Shown here piece by piece: positions 40,140 to 48,316 of a stretch of DNA of 64,000 nucleotides (position 1 is the stretch's first letter; every line of letters starts with the position of its first letter). Origin of the DNA: Quadrisphaera sp. INWT6. GTDB lineage: Bacteria > Actinomycetota > Actinomycetes > Actinomycetales > Quadrisphaeraceae. Made by a program: the position numbers and the translations under genes. The stretch lies in the NCBI RefSeq assembly GCF_015390235.1, contig NZ_VUOH01000005.1, positions 124,001 to 188,000 on the forward strand, given 5' to 3'. The notes under the pieces are model-generated. The model was not told the DNA's origin and searched no databases. It saw nothing but the letters and a program-made list of their open reading frames with translations.

Positions 40140-40475
40140 GTGTCAGAGGCCGGGGCGAGCATCGCGCCCATGGCCGGAGGGATGGCGAAGAAGGGTGCAC
40201 CGCTGCCCGCGTGGCTCGTCGCCGCCAACACGGAGAGACGACTGGCTGCAGAGGAGGCGATGCGCCAGCGGCGCCCAGCGGGCAACCCGTTCGTGTGGGT
40301 GGTCGGCTCGGAGGCTGACTACCCGGGGATCGTCGTCGACAGGCGCCGCGTCGGTGCCGGCTGGCAGATCTACGTCGCCTACACCTCACCGCGGCACGAG
40401 CTGATGCAGCAGTGGCTCGATGCCGAGCAGCTGCTGCCGTACGAGGTGTCAGCGCCGAGTCCACCGACATCGTGA
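40140..40475 (+). CDS. Small hypothetical protein at the right end of the element
   Basis: 111 aa, GTG start at 40140 (an ATG at 40170 is also possible). The core VVGSEADYPGIVVDRRRVGAGWQIYVAY ... LMQQWLDAEQLLPYE reads like a small beta-barrel followed by a helix. It lies 21 bp after the GH26 gene and is followed at once by a strong hairpin. Confidence 0.6.
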   Translation: MSEAGASIAPMAGGMAKKGAPLPAWLVAANTERRLAAEEAMRQRRPAGNPFVWVVGSEADYPGIVVDRRRVGAGWQIYVAYTSPRHELMQQWLDAEQLLPYEVSAPSPPTS

Positions 40476-40477
40476 TG

Positions 40478-40528
40478 ACGACGCAGGAGGCGCCGATCCG
40501 CACGAGGGACCGGCGCCTCCTGCGTCGT
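40478..40528. terminator. 18-bp perfect hairpin ending the element's plus-strand operon
   Basis: The arms at 40478-40495 and 40511-40528 are perfectly complementary (ACGACGCAGGAGGCGCCG) with a 15-nt loop, 2 bp after the stop at 40475. Confidence 0.85.
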
Positions 40529-40890
40529 CGGCCGGCTAGTGCATCGGCTCACCGCGCGACACCCGAGGCGCGTCCCGACGACGGTCGAGGCGGCGCACCG
40601 GCGGTGGTCCGTCATCGAAGAGCGGCCCTGAGGATGGGCGGGACGGCGGTCGGTCGCGATTGGCATCCCGCGGCGCGTTCCTGCCCGCGCCATACCGTCA
40701 CGAGGGCGGCCCAGGCGCTCCGCGCTGTTTCGTAGAGCGCCCGCTGGATGAGACCGACCACCGGGCAGGGTATCCGTGCACCTGCAGGTCAGAGGTCCGC
40801 ATCTCGTGACGCACCGTCACAGGGTGCCCGGTGGACGGTCCTCGTACGGGCGGCTACGCGACATCCCTCCGTGCCAGGACATGCTGGGGC
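40529..40890. other. Intergenic stretch, probable right border zone of the element
   Basis: No convincing gene, tRNA or repeat is visible in these 362 bp. I looked for a second copy of the tRNA-Arg core found at 22655-22696 and saw none. The switch back to ordinary chromosomal-type genes at 40891 suggests the element ends hereabouts. Confidence 0.4.
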
Positions 40891-41664
40891 GTGACCGCTG
40901 ACCAGCTGGTGCGCCTGCTGCTGGGCGTGGCAGCGCTTCTCGCCGTCGCACTGGTGGTGCTGCGCGCCGCGGGCGTGACCGTGGGCCCCCGCGGAACGGC
41001 GCCGCTGACGGCCGTGGTGCGCGGCGGGCTGCAGCTGGCCGCCATCGGCCTGGTGCTGCGCGGCGTGCTCGACCACGTGCCCGCCCTGGCCGCAGCCGTG
41101 CTCGCGGTGATGCTCACCACCGCGGTCTGGACCGCCTCGCGCCGCCTGGCCCCGCTGCAGGGGCTGGCCGCCGCACGGCGCGCGGTGGCGGTGGCGTGCT
41201 CGGCCGGCGCCGTCGTCGTCCTCGGGGTGGTCTTCGCCGTCGGGGTGCTGCCGTTCTCGGCGCGCTACGTCGTCGCGCTCGGGGGCATCGTGCTGGGCGG
41301 CACCATGACCTCCGCCACGCTCGCCGGGCGCCACCTGCTGGCAGGGCTGCTGGCCCGCCGCGAGGAGGTGGAGGGGTGGCTGGCCCTCGGCGCGCCACCG
41401 CGGCGGGCGGTGCTCGACGTGGCGCGCGCGGCGGTGCGCGAGTCCCTCGTGCCCGTCCTCGACCAGACCCGCACCACCGGGCTGGTCACGCTGCCGGGGG
41501 CGTTCATCGGCGCGCTGCTCGGCGGGGCCAGCCCGGTGGACGCGGCGCGGTTCCAGCTCATCGTGCTGGCCGGGCTCATCTGCGCCGGCAGCGTGGTGGC
41601 CGTGCTGGTCACCACGCTGCTCGGGGCTCCGGAGGTGCTGCCGGCCGCCGCTGACCGGCGCTGA
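40891..41664 (+). CDS. FetB/UPF0014-like iron-export ABC permease
   Basis: 257 aa from the GTG at 40891, with about seven membrane helices. The UPF0014 signatures are LGGIVLGGTMTSATLAGRHL, a cytoplasmic loop EEVEGWLALGAPPRRAVLDVARAAVRESLVPVLDQ, then TTGLVTLPGAFIGALLGGASPVDAARFQLIVL. In E. coli the family partner FetA is an ATPase; none is adjacent here. It probably acts in metal-ion (iron) export. It converges on the DedA gene with a 3-bp gap. Confidence 0.9.
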   Translation: MTADQLVRLLLGVAALLAVALVVLRAAGVTVGPRGTAPLTAVVRGGLQLAAIGLVLRGVLDHVPALAAAVLAVMLTTAVWTASRRLAPLQGLAAARRAVAVACSAGAVVVLGVVFAVGVLPFSARYVVALGGIVLGGTMTSATLAGRHLLAGLLARREEVEGWLALGAPPRRAVLDVARAAVRESLVPVLDQTRTTGLVTLPGAFIGALLGGASPVDAARFQLIVLAGLICAGSVVAVLVTTLLGAPEVLPAAADRR

Positions 41665-41667
41665 GGC

Positions 41668-42288
41668 TCAGGACCGGCCGGCCTCCCGGCGGGCCTTGAC
41701 CAGCTCCACGGCCACGGGGATCAGCGACACCACCACGACCACCGCGATGATCGGCAGCAGGTACGCGTCGATGCCGGGGATGCGCGTGCCCAGCACGTAC
41801 CCGGCCAGGGTCACGCCCAGGCTCCACACGAGCCCGCCGACCACCTGCCACAGCGCGAAGCGCCCCGGGGGCACCCCGACCGTGCCGGCGAGCGGGTTCA
41901 TCAGCGTGCGGACCACGGGGATGAACCGCGCCAGCACCACCGCGCGGCCGTGGCCGTAGCGGTCCAGCACCTGCTGCGCGCGGCGCACGCCGGCCTGCAA
42001 CTTCGGGCGGTCGGGGCGGTCCAGCAGCGCCGGGCCCACGCGGCGCCCGATGAGGTAGCCGACCTGCGCGCCCAGCAGCGCCCCCGACGCACCCGCGACG
42101 AGCACCTGGCCCAGCGGCAGGTGCGCGGCGCTGGACGCCGAGGTTGCCGCCAGCAGCCCGGCGGTGAACAGCAGGGAGTCACCGGGCAGGAAGAAGCCGA
42201 TGAGCAGGCCGGTCTCGGCGAAGAGGATGACGAACAGCCCCACGGCCCCGAAGGAGGAGAGCAGGTGCTGCGGGTCCAGGAGGCTCAC
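41668..42288 (-). CDS. DedA-family membrane protein
   Basis: 206 aa from the GTG at 42288 (GAGGG at 6 nt), overlapping the upstream stop by 4 nt (GTGA). DedA motifs are present: FAETGLLIGFFLPGDSLLF, GYLIGRRVG and the conserved ARFIPVVRTLMNPLAG, followed by membrane helices to the C-terminus. DedA proteins are undecaprenyl-phosphate/lipid flippase-type transporters needed for envelope and pH homeostasis. It is cotranscribed with the COG4705 gene. Confidence 0.92.
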   Translation of the reverse strand: MSLLDPQHLLSSFGAVGLFVILFAETGLLIGFFLPGDSLLFTAGLLAATSASSAAHLPLGQVLVAGASGALLGAQVGYLIGRRVGPALLDRPDRPKLQAGVRRAQQVLDRYGHGRAVVLARFIPVVRTLMNPLAGTVGVPPGRFALWQVVGGLVWSLGVTLAGYVLGTRIPGIDAYLLPIIAVVVVVSLIPVAVELVKARREAGRS

Positions 42289-43151
42289 GCCGCGCCCTCC
42301 CCCGCCGGCACGCGGTCGGCCCGCTCTGCTGCCGGCCGGGCGCTCGAGCGCTGGACGTCGGCGCGCGTGACGGCCAGCAGCCCCACCAGCGCGGCGATCG
42401 CCACGAGCGCCACCACGGTCACCAACCCGTCGCCCAGCCCCACGCCGCCGCCGACGTGCGCGGGCTTGCCGAGCCAGTCCGCGAAGGAGGCCCCGAACGG
42501 GCGGGTCAGCACGTACGCGCTCCAGAACGCCACCACCGGGCTCAGCCCAAGGCGCCACGCCACGAGCGGCACGAGCATCGCCGCGCCGAACAGCAGCCCG
42601 GACGGCAGGAAGCCCCAGCCCAGCGCCAGGCCCGTGAGGTCTCCGGCGGCGGTGCCGAGGGCGAAGGTCGCCAGCACGGTGGCCCAGTAGAAGAGCTCGC
42701 GGCGGGTGGAGTCGACGTCGTGGATGCTCAGCGTCCCCTCCACCTTCCACCAGGCGGTGAACAAGACGGCGACGACGACGGCCCACGCGGCGGTCGTCAC
42801 CGCGTAGGACAAGCCGGTGACGACATGGGTGATGTCGGCGGTCATGGTGCCGAACACCGCCACGGCGCTCACGGCCGTCCAGTACCGCACGGCGGAGTAC
42901 TCCCGTGCGCGCAGCTGCCACCACAGGGCCGCCACGAGCGAGCCGACGCCCACCAGGCCGCCGAGGACGAGGCTGGTCTCCCCGAGCCAGTCCGAGGCGG
43001 CCTCACCCATGCCGGTGGTCAGCACCTTGATCAGCCACAAGACCGCGGTGATCTCGGGCACTTTGGCGGCACGGGCCGCGGTCCAGCTGGTGCTCCAGCC
43101 GATGGCGGGTCGCGCGGCGCGCTTCGGTGAAGCGGTCGGTGGCGGGGGCAC
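42285..43151 (-). CDS. COG4705-family polytopic membrane protein
   Basis: 288 aa, GTG start at 43151. Two similar halves are visible, each with a KVPEITAVLWLIKVLTTGMGEAASDW-like or FGTMTADITHVVTG-like segment. About eight to ten membrane helices carry conserved Asp/Thr/Gly in-membrane motifs (TMTADITH, GTAAGDLTG, PFGASFADWLG). The family is annotated only as an uncharacterised membrane-anchored repeat protein. Upstream (43302-43337) lies the same direct repeat and -10 as in front of the ABC operon, so it is probably under the OmpR-type regulator encoded at 44933-45610. Confidence 0.85.
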   Translation of the reverse strand: MPPPPTASPKRAARPAIGWSTSWTAARAAKVPEITAVLWLIKVLTTGMGEAASDWLGETSLVLGGLVGVGSLVAALWWQLRAREYSAVRYWTAVSAVAVFGTMTADITHVVTGLSYAVTTAAWAVVVAVLFTAWWKVEGTLSIHDVDSTRRELFYWATVLATFALGTAAGDLTGLALGWGFLPSGLLFGAAMLVPLVAWRLGLSPVVAFWSAYVLTRPFGASFADWLGKPAHVGGGVGLGDGLVTVVALVAIAALVGLLAVTRADVQRSSARPAAERADRVPAGEGAA

Positions 43152-43264
43152 GGGGGACTCCAGGGGGTGAGGCGGCTTGCGCCTTGTCGAGTGCGGGTGC
43201 GTGAGTGACGGTCAGCGAGCCAGCAGTGGGCGGGTTGGGGCTAGGACGAACACCACCACGGGGG

Positions 43265-43294
43265 GACGGTGCCCCAGGGGGGCGGGGCACCGTC
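43265..43294 (-). other. Leader hairpin between the promoter and the COG4705 gene
   Basis: GACGGTGCCCC (43265-43275) pairs perfectly with GGGGCACCGTC (43284-43294). It is downstream of both the kinase stop (43393) and the predicted promoter at 43302, so it could end kinase transcription and also act as an attenuator in the 150-nt leader. No U-tract follows. Confidence 0.55.
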
Positions 43295-43301
43295 AGCGAA
43301 G

Positions 43302-43337
43302 AGGCTAGGAGGGCTGCCTGACGTACACATGACGCTC
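43302..43337 (-). promoter_or_regulatory. Predicted OmpR-type regulator box and -10 of the COG4705-DedA operon
   Basis: On the minus strand, GAGCGTCA (43337-43330), 3 bp, GTACGTCA (43326-43319), about 11 bp, then TAGCCT (43307-43302). The spacing and sequence are the same as at 48233-48268. The repeats have an 11-bp period (one helix turn) and sit where a -35 would be, typical of OmpR/PhoB-type activation. Confidence 0.7.
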
Positions 43338-43392
43338 GAGCGAGTCGGCTGGCCACCTGCTCACCGTGCACTGTGGCGCGTCCGCGAAAGGG

Positions 43393-44940
43393 TCAGGAAC
43401 AGGCGGCGAGTGGGAGGAGCACCGTGACGACGGTGCCCTGCTCGTGATGCACGCACGGCACGGCGAAGCGCTCCACCGCTCGGTGGTGGGCGCCGCGCGA
43501 GCACAGCCGCAGCTCTCCACCGCTGGCGCTGACCAACTGATCCACCACTGACAGCCCGAGCCCGGAGCCGGGCCGATCGCGCGCTTCCGCGGCGCGGGCG
43601 AAGCGCAGCAGCGCAGTGGGCAGGAACTGCTCGGGCATCCCAGCGCCGTCATCGCTGACAGACAGGGCTACGACCCCGGGGCCGACGGCAGCGAGGTGCA
43701 TCTGCACGTGTGGACCGCCGTGCCGGGCGGCGTTGCCCAGGAGGTTGAAGAGCACTTGCCGCAACGCTCGCTCGCCTACCAGGACGAGGGACAGCCGCGC
43801 ATCGTCCTCGATGGTGGTCTCCCAGGTGGGCGGCAGCCCGTCGGCGCCACTGTCCGACAGCGTTGCGACGTCATCCACCACCGCCGCGAGGTCCGTGGAC
43901 GTGGACAGCGGCGCAGGGGTGACGCTGAGGTGGAGCAGCTGCTGCGCGAGGGCCTGCAGCTCGGTGAGGTCGACATCAAGCTCGGCCAGCACGGCTTCCA
44001 GCTCTTCACGGGTGCGCGGGCGCCGCCGGGCGAGCTCCACGCGGGTGCGCAGCAGCGTCAGGGGGGTGCGCAGCTCATGGCTGGCGTCCTGCACGAAGCG
44101 CCGTTCGCGCGTCATCGCCGCGTCCAGTGCGGTGAGCATGTCGTTGAGGGTGTGGCCCAGGCGCGTGACCTCGTCGTCACGGCCGGCCGGCACGTCCAGA
44201 CGCACGTCGAGCTCACCGGCAGCTACTGCGAGGGCCTGGGTGCGGTAGCGCTCCACGGGGCGCAGTGCGGCCACAGCGAGCCGGTCACCGACCACGGTGG
44301 TGAGCACCAGCGTGGCCAGTCCGACCAGGGCTAGCTGGGCGAGCAGCTCGCGCAGCGCCTCGTCGCTGGCCGCTCGGCTCGTGGCGACCACGAGGACGGC
44401 CGCCGAGCCCGAAGAGCCGTCCAAGGGCACTGCGTACAGGCGCAGCGGCCTGTCGTTCACCGGCAGAGGGGAGCCGACATCGAAGTACACCGGACCCGCC
44501 AGGGCCGCCTGCACGACGCGAGATGGCAACAGGGGTGCGCTGCCGACGGCTGCCCCGGAGGTGAGGACCCGTCCGGAGGCGTCCAGGACCTGGTGCTGGG
44601 AGATCGCCGCACCATCGGAAGCTTCATCGCCGGGTAGGGAACCGTCGGGCTGCACCAGCGGCAGCAGCTGGGCCGAGGCCGCCCGCAGGTCGCTGTTGAC
44701 GCGGCGGTCCAGGGCGTAGTCGACGCGCCAAAAGATGAACGCGCCGCCGGCAGCCAGAACCAGCGCCATCACCACGGCGAAGCCGACCACCAGCCGCGTC
44801 CGCAACGGCAGCCTGCGCAGGCGCTGGTGCAGGCGCTGGTGCAGGCGCTGGTGCAGGCGCTGGTGCAGGGGGTGCGGCAGGAGGTCTGCCAACCGGTGTC
44901 CTCGATGTGGGCGCAGTCCTTCCTCGGCGGGTTCAACCAC
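43393..44940 (-). CDS. Sensor histidine kinase
   Basis: 515 aa, GTG start at 44940 inside the end of the regulator gene (8-nt overlap). The N-terminus carries four tandem LHQR units. Membrane helix 1 is about 50-72 and helix 2 about 195-218, with an extracytoplasmic sensor between them. HAMP, HisKA (RRFVQDASHELRTPLTLLR with the phospho-accepting His) and HATPase (NLLGNAARHGG, SDDGAGMP, GSGLGLSVVDQLV) follow. It is the last gene of the ABC-regulator operon and pairs with the OmpR-type regulator at 44933-45610. Confidence 0.93.
   Translation of the reverse strand: MVEPAEEGLRPHRGHRLADLLPHPLHQRLHQRLHQRLHQRLRRLPLRTRLVVGFAVVMALVLAAGGAFIFWRVDYALDRRVNSDLRAASAQLLPLVQPDGSLPGDEASDGAAISQHQVLDASGRVLTSGAAVGSAPLLPSRVVQAALAGPVYFDVGSPLPVNDRPLRLYAVPLDGSSGSAAVLVVATSRAASDEALRELLAQLALVGLATLVLTTVVGDRLAVAALRPVERYRTQALAVAAGELDVRLDVPAGRDDEVTRLGHTLNDMLTALDAAMTRERRFVQDASHELRTPLTLLRTRVELARRRPRTREELEAVLAELDVDLTELQALAQQLLHLSVTPAPLSTSTDLAAVVDDVATLSDSGADGLPPTWETTIEDDARLSLVLVGERALRQVLFNLLGNAARHGGPHVQMHLAAVGPGVVALSVSDDGAGMPEQFLPTALLRFARAAEARDRPGSGLGLSVVDQLVSASGGELRLCSRGAHHRAVERFAVPCVHHEQGTVVTVLLPLAACS
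44821..44868 (-). repeat. Four tandem 12-bp units in the kinase N-terminus
   Basis: GCGCTGGTGCAG is repeated four times without change, encoding (LHQR)4 on the minus strand. It is in frame, so copy-number change would alter the length of the cytoplasmic N-terminus by four residues per unit without a frameshift. Confidence 0.9.
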
Positions 44941-45610
44941 CGGCGGGGTCCAGGCGGTAGCCGGCGCCGCGCAGCGTCTGGATGGCGTTGCGGCCGAACG
45001 GTCCGTCGATCTTTCCGCGCAGTCGCCCCATGTGGACGTCGATGACGTTGCTGGAGATGTCGGTGTCGCCGTCCCAGACCTCCTCCAGGATCCGATACCG
45101 GCTCACGGCGTGTCCGGCCTCGTCCATGAGCAGGGCGAGGATGTCGAACTCCCGCGCGGTGAGCATCACCTCGGTGGGGCCGCGGAAGACGCGGCGGGTC
45201 TGGGGGTCCACCACGAGATCCCCGGCGCGGTGGGCTGCCACCACCGTCGGGTTGGCGCGGCGGTGCAGTGCGCGCAGCCGCGCGAGCAGCTCGGCCACCT
45301 CGAAGGGCTTGGCGAGGTGGTCGTCGGCGCCGACGTCCAGGGCAGTGACGCGGTCTTCCAGTGCGGTCCGTGCGGTGAGCATCAGTACGGGAACCGCGTG
45401 GCCTTCGGCGCGCAGCGCCTGGAGGACGGTGGGGCCTGCGAGGTCGGGCAGCATCCAGTCCAGGACCACGACGTCGACGCCACCCGTCCGCAGCGCGTCC
45501 AGGCCGCTCGCGCCGTCGTGAGCGGCGGTCGCGGTCCAGCCCTCCTCGGTCAAGACCTGCACCAGGAGCGCCGCCAGGCGCCGCTCGTCCTCGATCACCA
45601 GCACCCGCAT
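44933..45610 (-). CDS. OmpR-family response regulator
   Basis: 225 aa from the ATG at 45610 (GGGAG at 5 nt). The receiver domain has RVLVIEDE, the phospho-accepting Asp in VVVLDWMLPD and the KPFEVAELLAR Lys; the winged-helix output domain ends VIDVHMGRLRGKIDGPFG ... IQTLRGAGYRLDPAGG. It probably binds the GAGCGTCA direct repeats upstream of the ABC operon and the COG4705-DedA operon. Confidence 0.95.
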   Translation of the reverse strand: MRVLVIEDERRLAALLVQVLTEEGWTATAAHDGASGLDALRTGGVDVVVLDWMLPDLAGPTVLQALRAEGHAVPVLMLTARTALEDRVTALDVGADDHLAKPFEVAELLARLRALHRRANPTVVAAHRAGDLVVDPQTRRVFRGPTEVMLTAREFDILALLMDEAGHAVSRYRILEEVWDGDTDISSNVIDVHMGRLRGKIDGPFGRNAIQTLRGAGYRLDPAGG

Positions 45611-45707
45611 GCGGACTCCCTCATCCAGCGCACTCGCCTGACCGTGCAGCCTGCTCAACAGGCATCGGCAGGCGACCCCCGTAAGTTCTCGCGCAGGCGT
45701 CACGCTC

Positions 45708-46262
45708 TCAGGCGCTGGCGTCGGCATCCATGCACACGTCGAAGGCGTACACGGGGTTGGTCACCTCACGCCCATCAGTGTCGGTCACGGTGAAGGACCC
45801 GACCTTGCTGCCGGGGCCACTGGCGGTGTAGCAGCTGTTGGCGTGCACGTTCAGCTCGAACTTGCCCGGCTCAGTCTGACCGGTCCAGGTCATCTGACAG
45901 ATCCAGTCACCACCGGGGCCGACGTCGGGCACGTCGGGACCGCCCTTGTCGCACGTGGCTGCGGGGTGCACCTGCGTGGGCCTCATCGGGTGGCCGGTCT
46001 CGGTCTGCTGCAGCGCCCACAGGTTCGCGAACGAGGTCTGCAGGGAGTCCTGCACCTTCACCTGGGTGACGTCCTGGCCGCCGGAGACGCTGAGCACCGC
46101 GGCGCCGGCAAGAACGATCACCCCGGTGACTGCGGCTCCCGCCGAGGGCCTCAGCCCCTGCCACCGCCGACGACGTGTGGCTTTGTCGGCGCGCTTAACC
46201 CAGCCAGTGCCCGGGCCCCCGGCGGCCGTCGAACGCGAGGCGGTCTTCGTGATCATCGTCAT
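45708..46262 (-). CDS. Membrane-anchored extracytoplasmic protein with four cysteines
   Basis: 184 aa from the ATG at 46262, placed 6 nt after the GGAGG that forms the end of the permease gene; an ATG at 46268 overlapping the permease stop is also possible. A basic N-terminus (KATRRRRWQGLRPS) precedes one membrane helix (about 45-63) and a C-terminal extracytoplasmic domain with four Cys (ATCDKGG, WICQMTW, NSCYTAS, FDVCMDA) that may form two disulfides. I do not recognise the family. Its place between the ABC permease and the two-component genes suggests a role in substrate binding or sensing. Confidence 0.7.
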   Translation of the reverse strand: MTMITKTASRSTAAGGPGTGWVKRADKATRRRRWQGLRPSAGAAVTGVIVLAGAAVLSVSGGQDVTQVKVQDSLQTSFANLWALQQTETGHPMRPTQVHPAATCDKGGPDVPDVGPGGDWICQMTWTGQTEPGKFELNVHANSCYTASGPGSKVGSFTVTDTDGREVTNPVYAFDVCMDADASA

Positions 46263-46264
46263 CC

Positions 46265-47158
46265 TCATCCTCCGGTGATGTCGCGGCGCACCAGGTGCAC
46301 GCGGGCCAGCAACAGGCACACCACGGTCCACACCGCGCAGGTCAGCAGCCCCTGCCAGACCGGGCCGGTGAAGGCCGGCGCGGCGAACAACCCGTGCCAG
46401 GACTCGAACGCGGTGGTGGGCAGGGCCCGGCGCAGCAGGTGGGTGCCGCCGACGGCGCCCAGCAGGGTCATCAGCAGACCGATCACGACGGGGCCGACGA
46501 CGCCGACGGCGGGGTTGCGCACCCGCGCGGACAGCAGCAGCGCGATGGCGGTCATCGCCAGCAGCGGAGCCGCGGCCAGCGCCCAGCTGGCTGCCACCAG
46601 CTCGAGCGCGGCCGTGGAGCCGACGGTCTGCCCCGACAGCCCCACCAGCGGCTGCGTCCCCACGAGCAGCATTCCTGCGACCGTGGCGCTGACGGCCATC
46701 AGGAGCAGTGCGAGCAGACTGACCACCGCGGACAGCACGCACTTGGCCCAGAACACGTGCGAGCGGCTCACCGAGCGGGTCAGCAGCGTCTTCCACGTGC
46801 CGTGCGCCTCCTCCCCGGCGAAGGTGTCCCCGGCCACCAGGCTGGCGACCAGGGGCAGCACCCACTGGGCGGCGAAGCCGAGCAGGAGCAGGGAGTCGGC
46901 GTAGCCGCTCTCGTGGACCCAGCGTCCGTAGATCGTGTCCGAGGGCGGGCGCTGCCCGGCCAGGCCCGCCACGACGACGGGCGGCACGACGAGGCAGGCG
47001 GCGAGCAGGAGCTTGGCGCGCAGCTGCGCAGTCAGCTTGGTGGCCTCCGCACGCAGGGCCGCGGGAAAGCCGCCGCGCGTCGGGACAGCACGCGGGGCGC
47101 GCGCCAGGACTCCGGTGGCGGGTGCCTGCGCCGCGCCCGATGTCAAGGGGGCGCTCAC
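46265..47158 (-). CDS. ABC-2-type transporter permease
   Basis: 297 aa, GTG start overlapping the ATPase stop by 4 nt. Six membrane helices are predicted, with the ABC-2 motif GDTFAGEEAHGTWKTLLTRSVSR in the first cytoplasmic loop. It pairs with the ATPase encoded just upstream. Such transporters commonly export peptides or antibiotics, or relieve envelope stress. Confidence 0.9.
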   Translation of the reverse strand: MSAPLTSGAAQAPATGVLARAPRAVPTRGGFPAALRAEATKLTAQLRAKLLLAACLVVPPVVVAGLAGQRPPSDTIYGRWVHESGYADSLLLLGFAAQWVLPLVASLVAGDTFAGEEAHGTWKTLLTRSVSRSHVFWAKCVLSAVVSLLALLLMAVSATVAGMLLVGTQPLVGLSGQTVGSTAALELVAASWALAAAPLLAMTAIALLLSARVRNPAVGVVGPVVIGLLMTLLGAVGGTHLLRRALPTTAFESWHGLFAAPAFTGPVWQGLLTCAVWTVVCLLLARVHLVRRDITGG

Positions 47159-48225
47159 CGGGGGCTCCTGGAGGTGGCGGCAGCTGCTGGGGCGCCGGCA
47201 GCCTTCGGAGCCGTGCTCGTCCTCGTGCTCATGGCCGCGCCGGGCTCAGGCTGGTGGCTGTGCGTGGGCACCACGTCCTCCGGTTCGGTCAGGGAGAAGA
47301 AGACGGCCTCCAGCGGCGAGGTGCCGGGCACCAGCGTCCGGACGGCGACTCCGGCGTCGGCCAGGGTGATGACGCACCTGTCGATGGCGGCCTGTGGGCC
47401 GCGCAGGGCGAGCGCTCCGTGGGTGGTGGTGACGCTGACGTCATCCAGGCGGGAGGCGGCCTTGCTGAGGACCCGTAGCGCCGCCAGGTCGTCACTGGTG
47501 GTGATCAGATGCGTCGGCGCGGGCGCCAGGGCCCGCAGCCGGTGCAGGGAGCCGGTGAAGGCGACCCGTCCCTTGCTCATGATCGTGACGTGGTCGCAGA
47601 TCTGCTCGACCTCGTCCATGTCATGGCTGGACAGCAGCACCGTCAGCCCGCTGCGGGCCAGGCGCGTCACCAGGGCGCGCATGTCGCGGATGCCGGCGGG
47701 GTCCAGGCCGTTGGCGGGCTCGTCCAGCACCAGCAGCCGCGGCTCGCGCAGCAGGGCAGCGGCCACCCCGAGGCGCTGGCGCATGCCGTAGGAGTAACCC
47801 GACACCTTCTCATCTGCCCGGTCGAGCAGGTCAACGGTGTCGAGGACCCCGCCGATGCGCGCGTCGGCGTCATCGCCGCGTCGGTCGACACGGTCCAGGG
47901 TGGCCAGCAGGCGCAGGTTGGCGCGGCCAGTCAGGTAGGGGTAGAAGCGGGGGCTCTCGATGAACCCGGCCACCGGGGCGAGGGTGGCCACGCCGTCGTG
48001 GGCCCAGGTGCGACCAAAGACTTCCAGGGTGCCGGCGTCGGCGCCCACCAGACCGAACAGCATCCGCATGAACGTGGTCTTGCCGGCCCCGTTGGGACCG
48101 AGGAGCCCGTAGACGGTGCCCTCGGCGACGTCGAGGTCAAGGTCGTCGACGGCGGCGCGCTGCCCGAACCGCTTGGTCAGGCCGCGGGCCCGGACCGCTG
48201 GTGGGGCCGCTGGTGCGTCTGTCAT
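47155..48225 (-). CDS. ABC transporter ATP-binding protein (drug/peptide-export type)
   Basis: 356 aa from the ATG at 48225. Walker A GLLGPNGAGKTTFMRML, ABC signature YSYGMRQRLGVAAALL, Walker B LLVLDEPANGLDP and the switch His in LSSHDMDEVEQ are all present. The last 45 residues are a disordered Ser/Pro/Ala tail. No Shine-Dalgarno is visible and the predicted -10 ends only 8 nt before the ATG, so its mRNA is probably leaderless. It heads the five-gene operon ATPase-permease-Cys protein-regulator-kinase. Confidence 0.95.
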   Translation of the reverse strand: MTDAPAAPPAVRARGLTKRFGQRAAVDDLDLDVAEGTVYGLLGPNGAGKTTFMRMLFGLVGADAGTLEVFGRTWAHDGVATLAPVAGFIESPRFYPYLTGRANLRLLATLDRVDRRGDDADARIGGVLDTVDLLDRADEKVSGYSYGMRQRLGVAAALLREPRLLVLDEPANGLDPAGIRDMRALVTRLARSGLTVLLSSHDMDEVEQICDHVTIMSKGRVAFTGSLHRLRALAPAPTHLITTSDDLAALRVLSKAASRLDDVSVTTTHGALALRGPQAAIDRCVITLADAGVAVRTLVPGTSPLEAVFFSLTEPEDVVPTHSHQPEPGAAMSTRTSTAPKAAGAPAAAATSRSPR

Positions 48226-48232
48226 GCGAGGG

Positions 48233-48268
48233 ACGCTAGGAAGGTCTCCTGACGCTCAGATGACGCTC
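48233..48268 (-). promoter_or_regulatory. Predicted OmpR-type regulator box and -10 of the ABC operon
   Basis: On the minus strand, GAGCGTCA (48268-48261), TCT, GAGCGTCA (48257-48250): a perfect 8-bp direct repeat with an 11-bp period. After about 11 bp comes TAGCGT (48238-48233), a typical actinobacterial -10, and the ATPase ATG is at 48225. This implies autoregulation by the regulator encoded in the operon. Confidence 0.75.
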
Positions 48269-48316
48269 CACGGCGGCAGCGGCCGCGTTGAGTACTAGTC
48301 GAGAGCGGCAGGGGGC

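Noticed and set aside
40529..40890. Right attachment site or tRNA for the integrative element
   Set aside because: No copy of the 42-nt tRNA core and no cloverleaf is visible here or elsewhere to the right.
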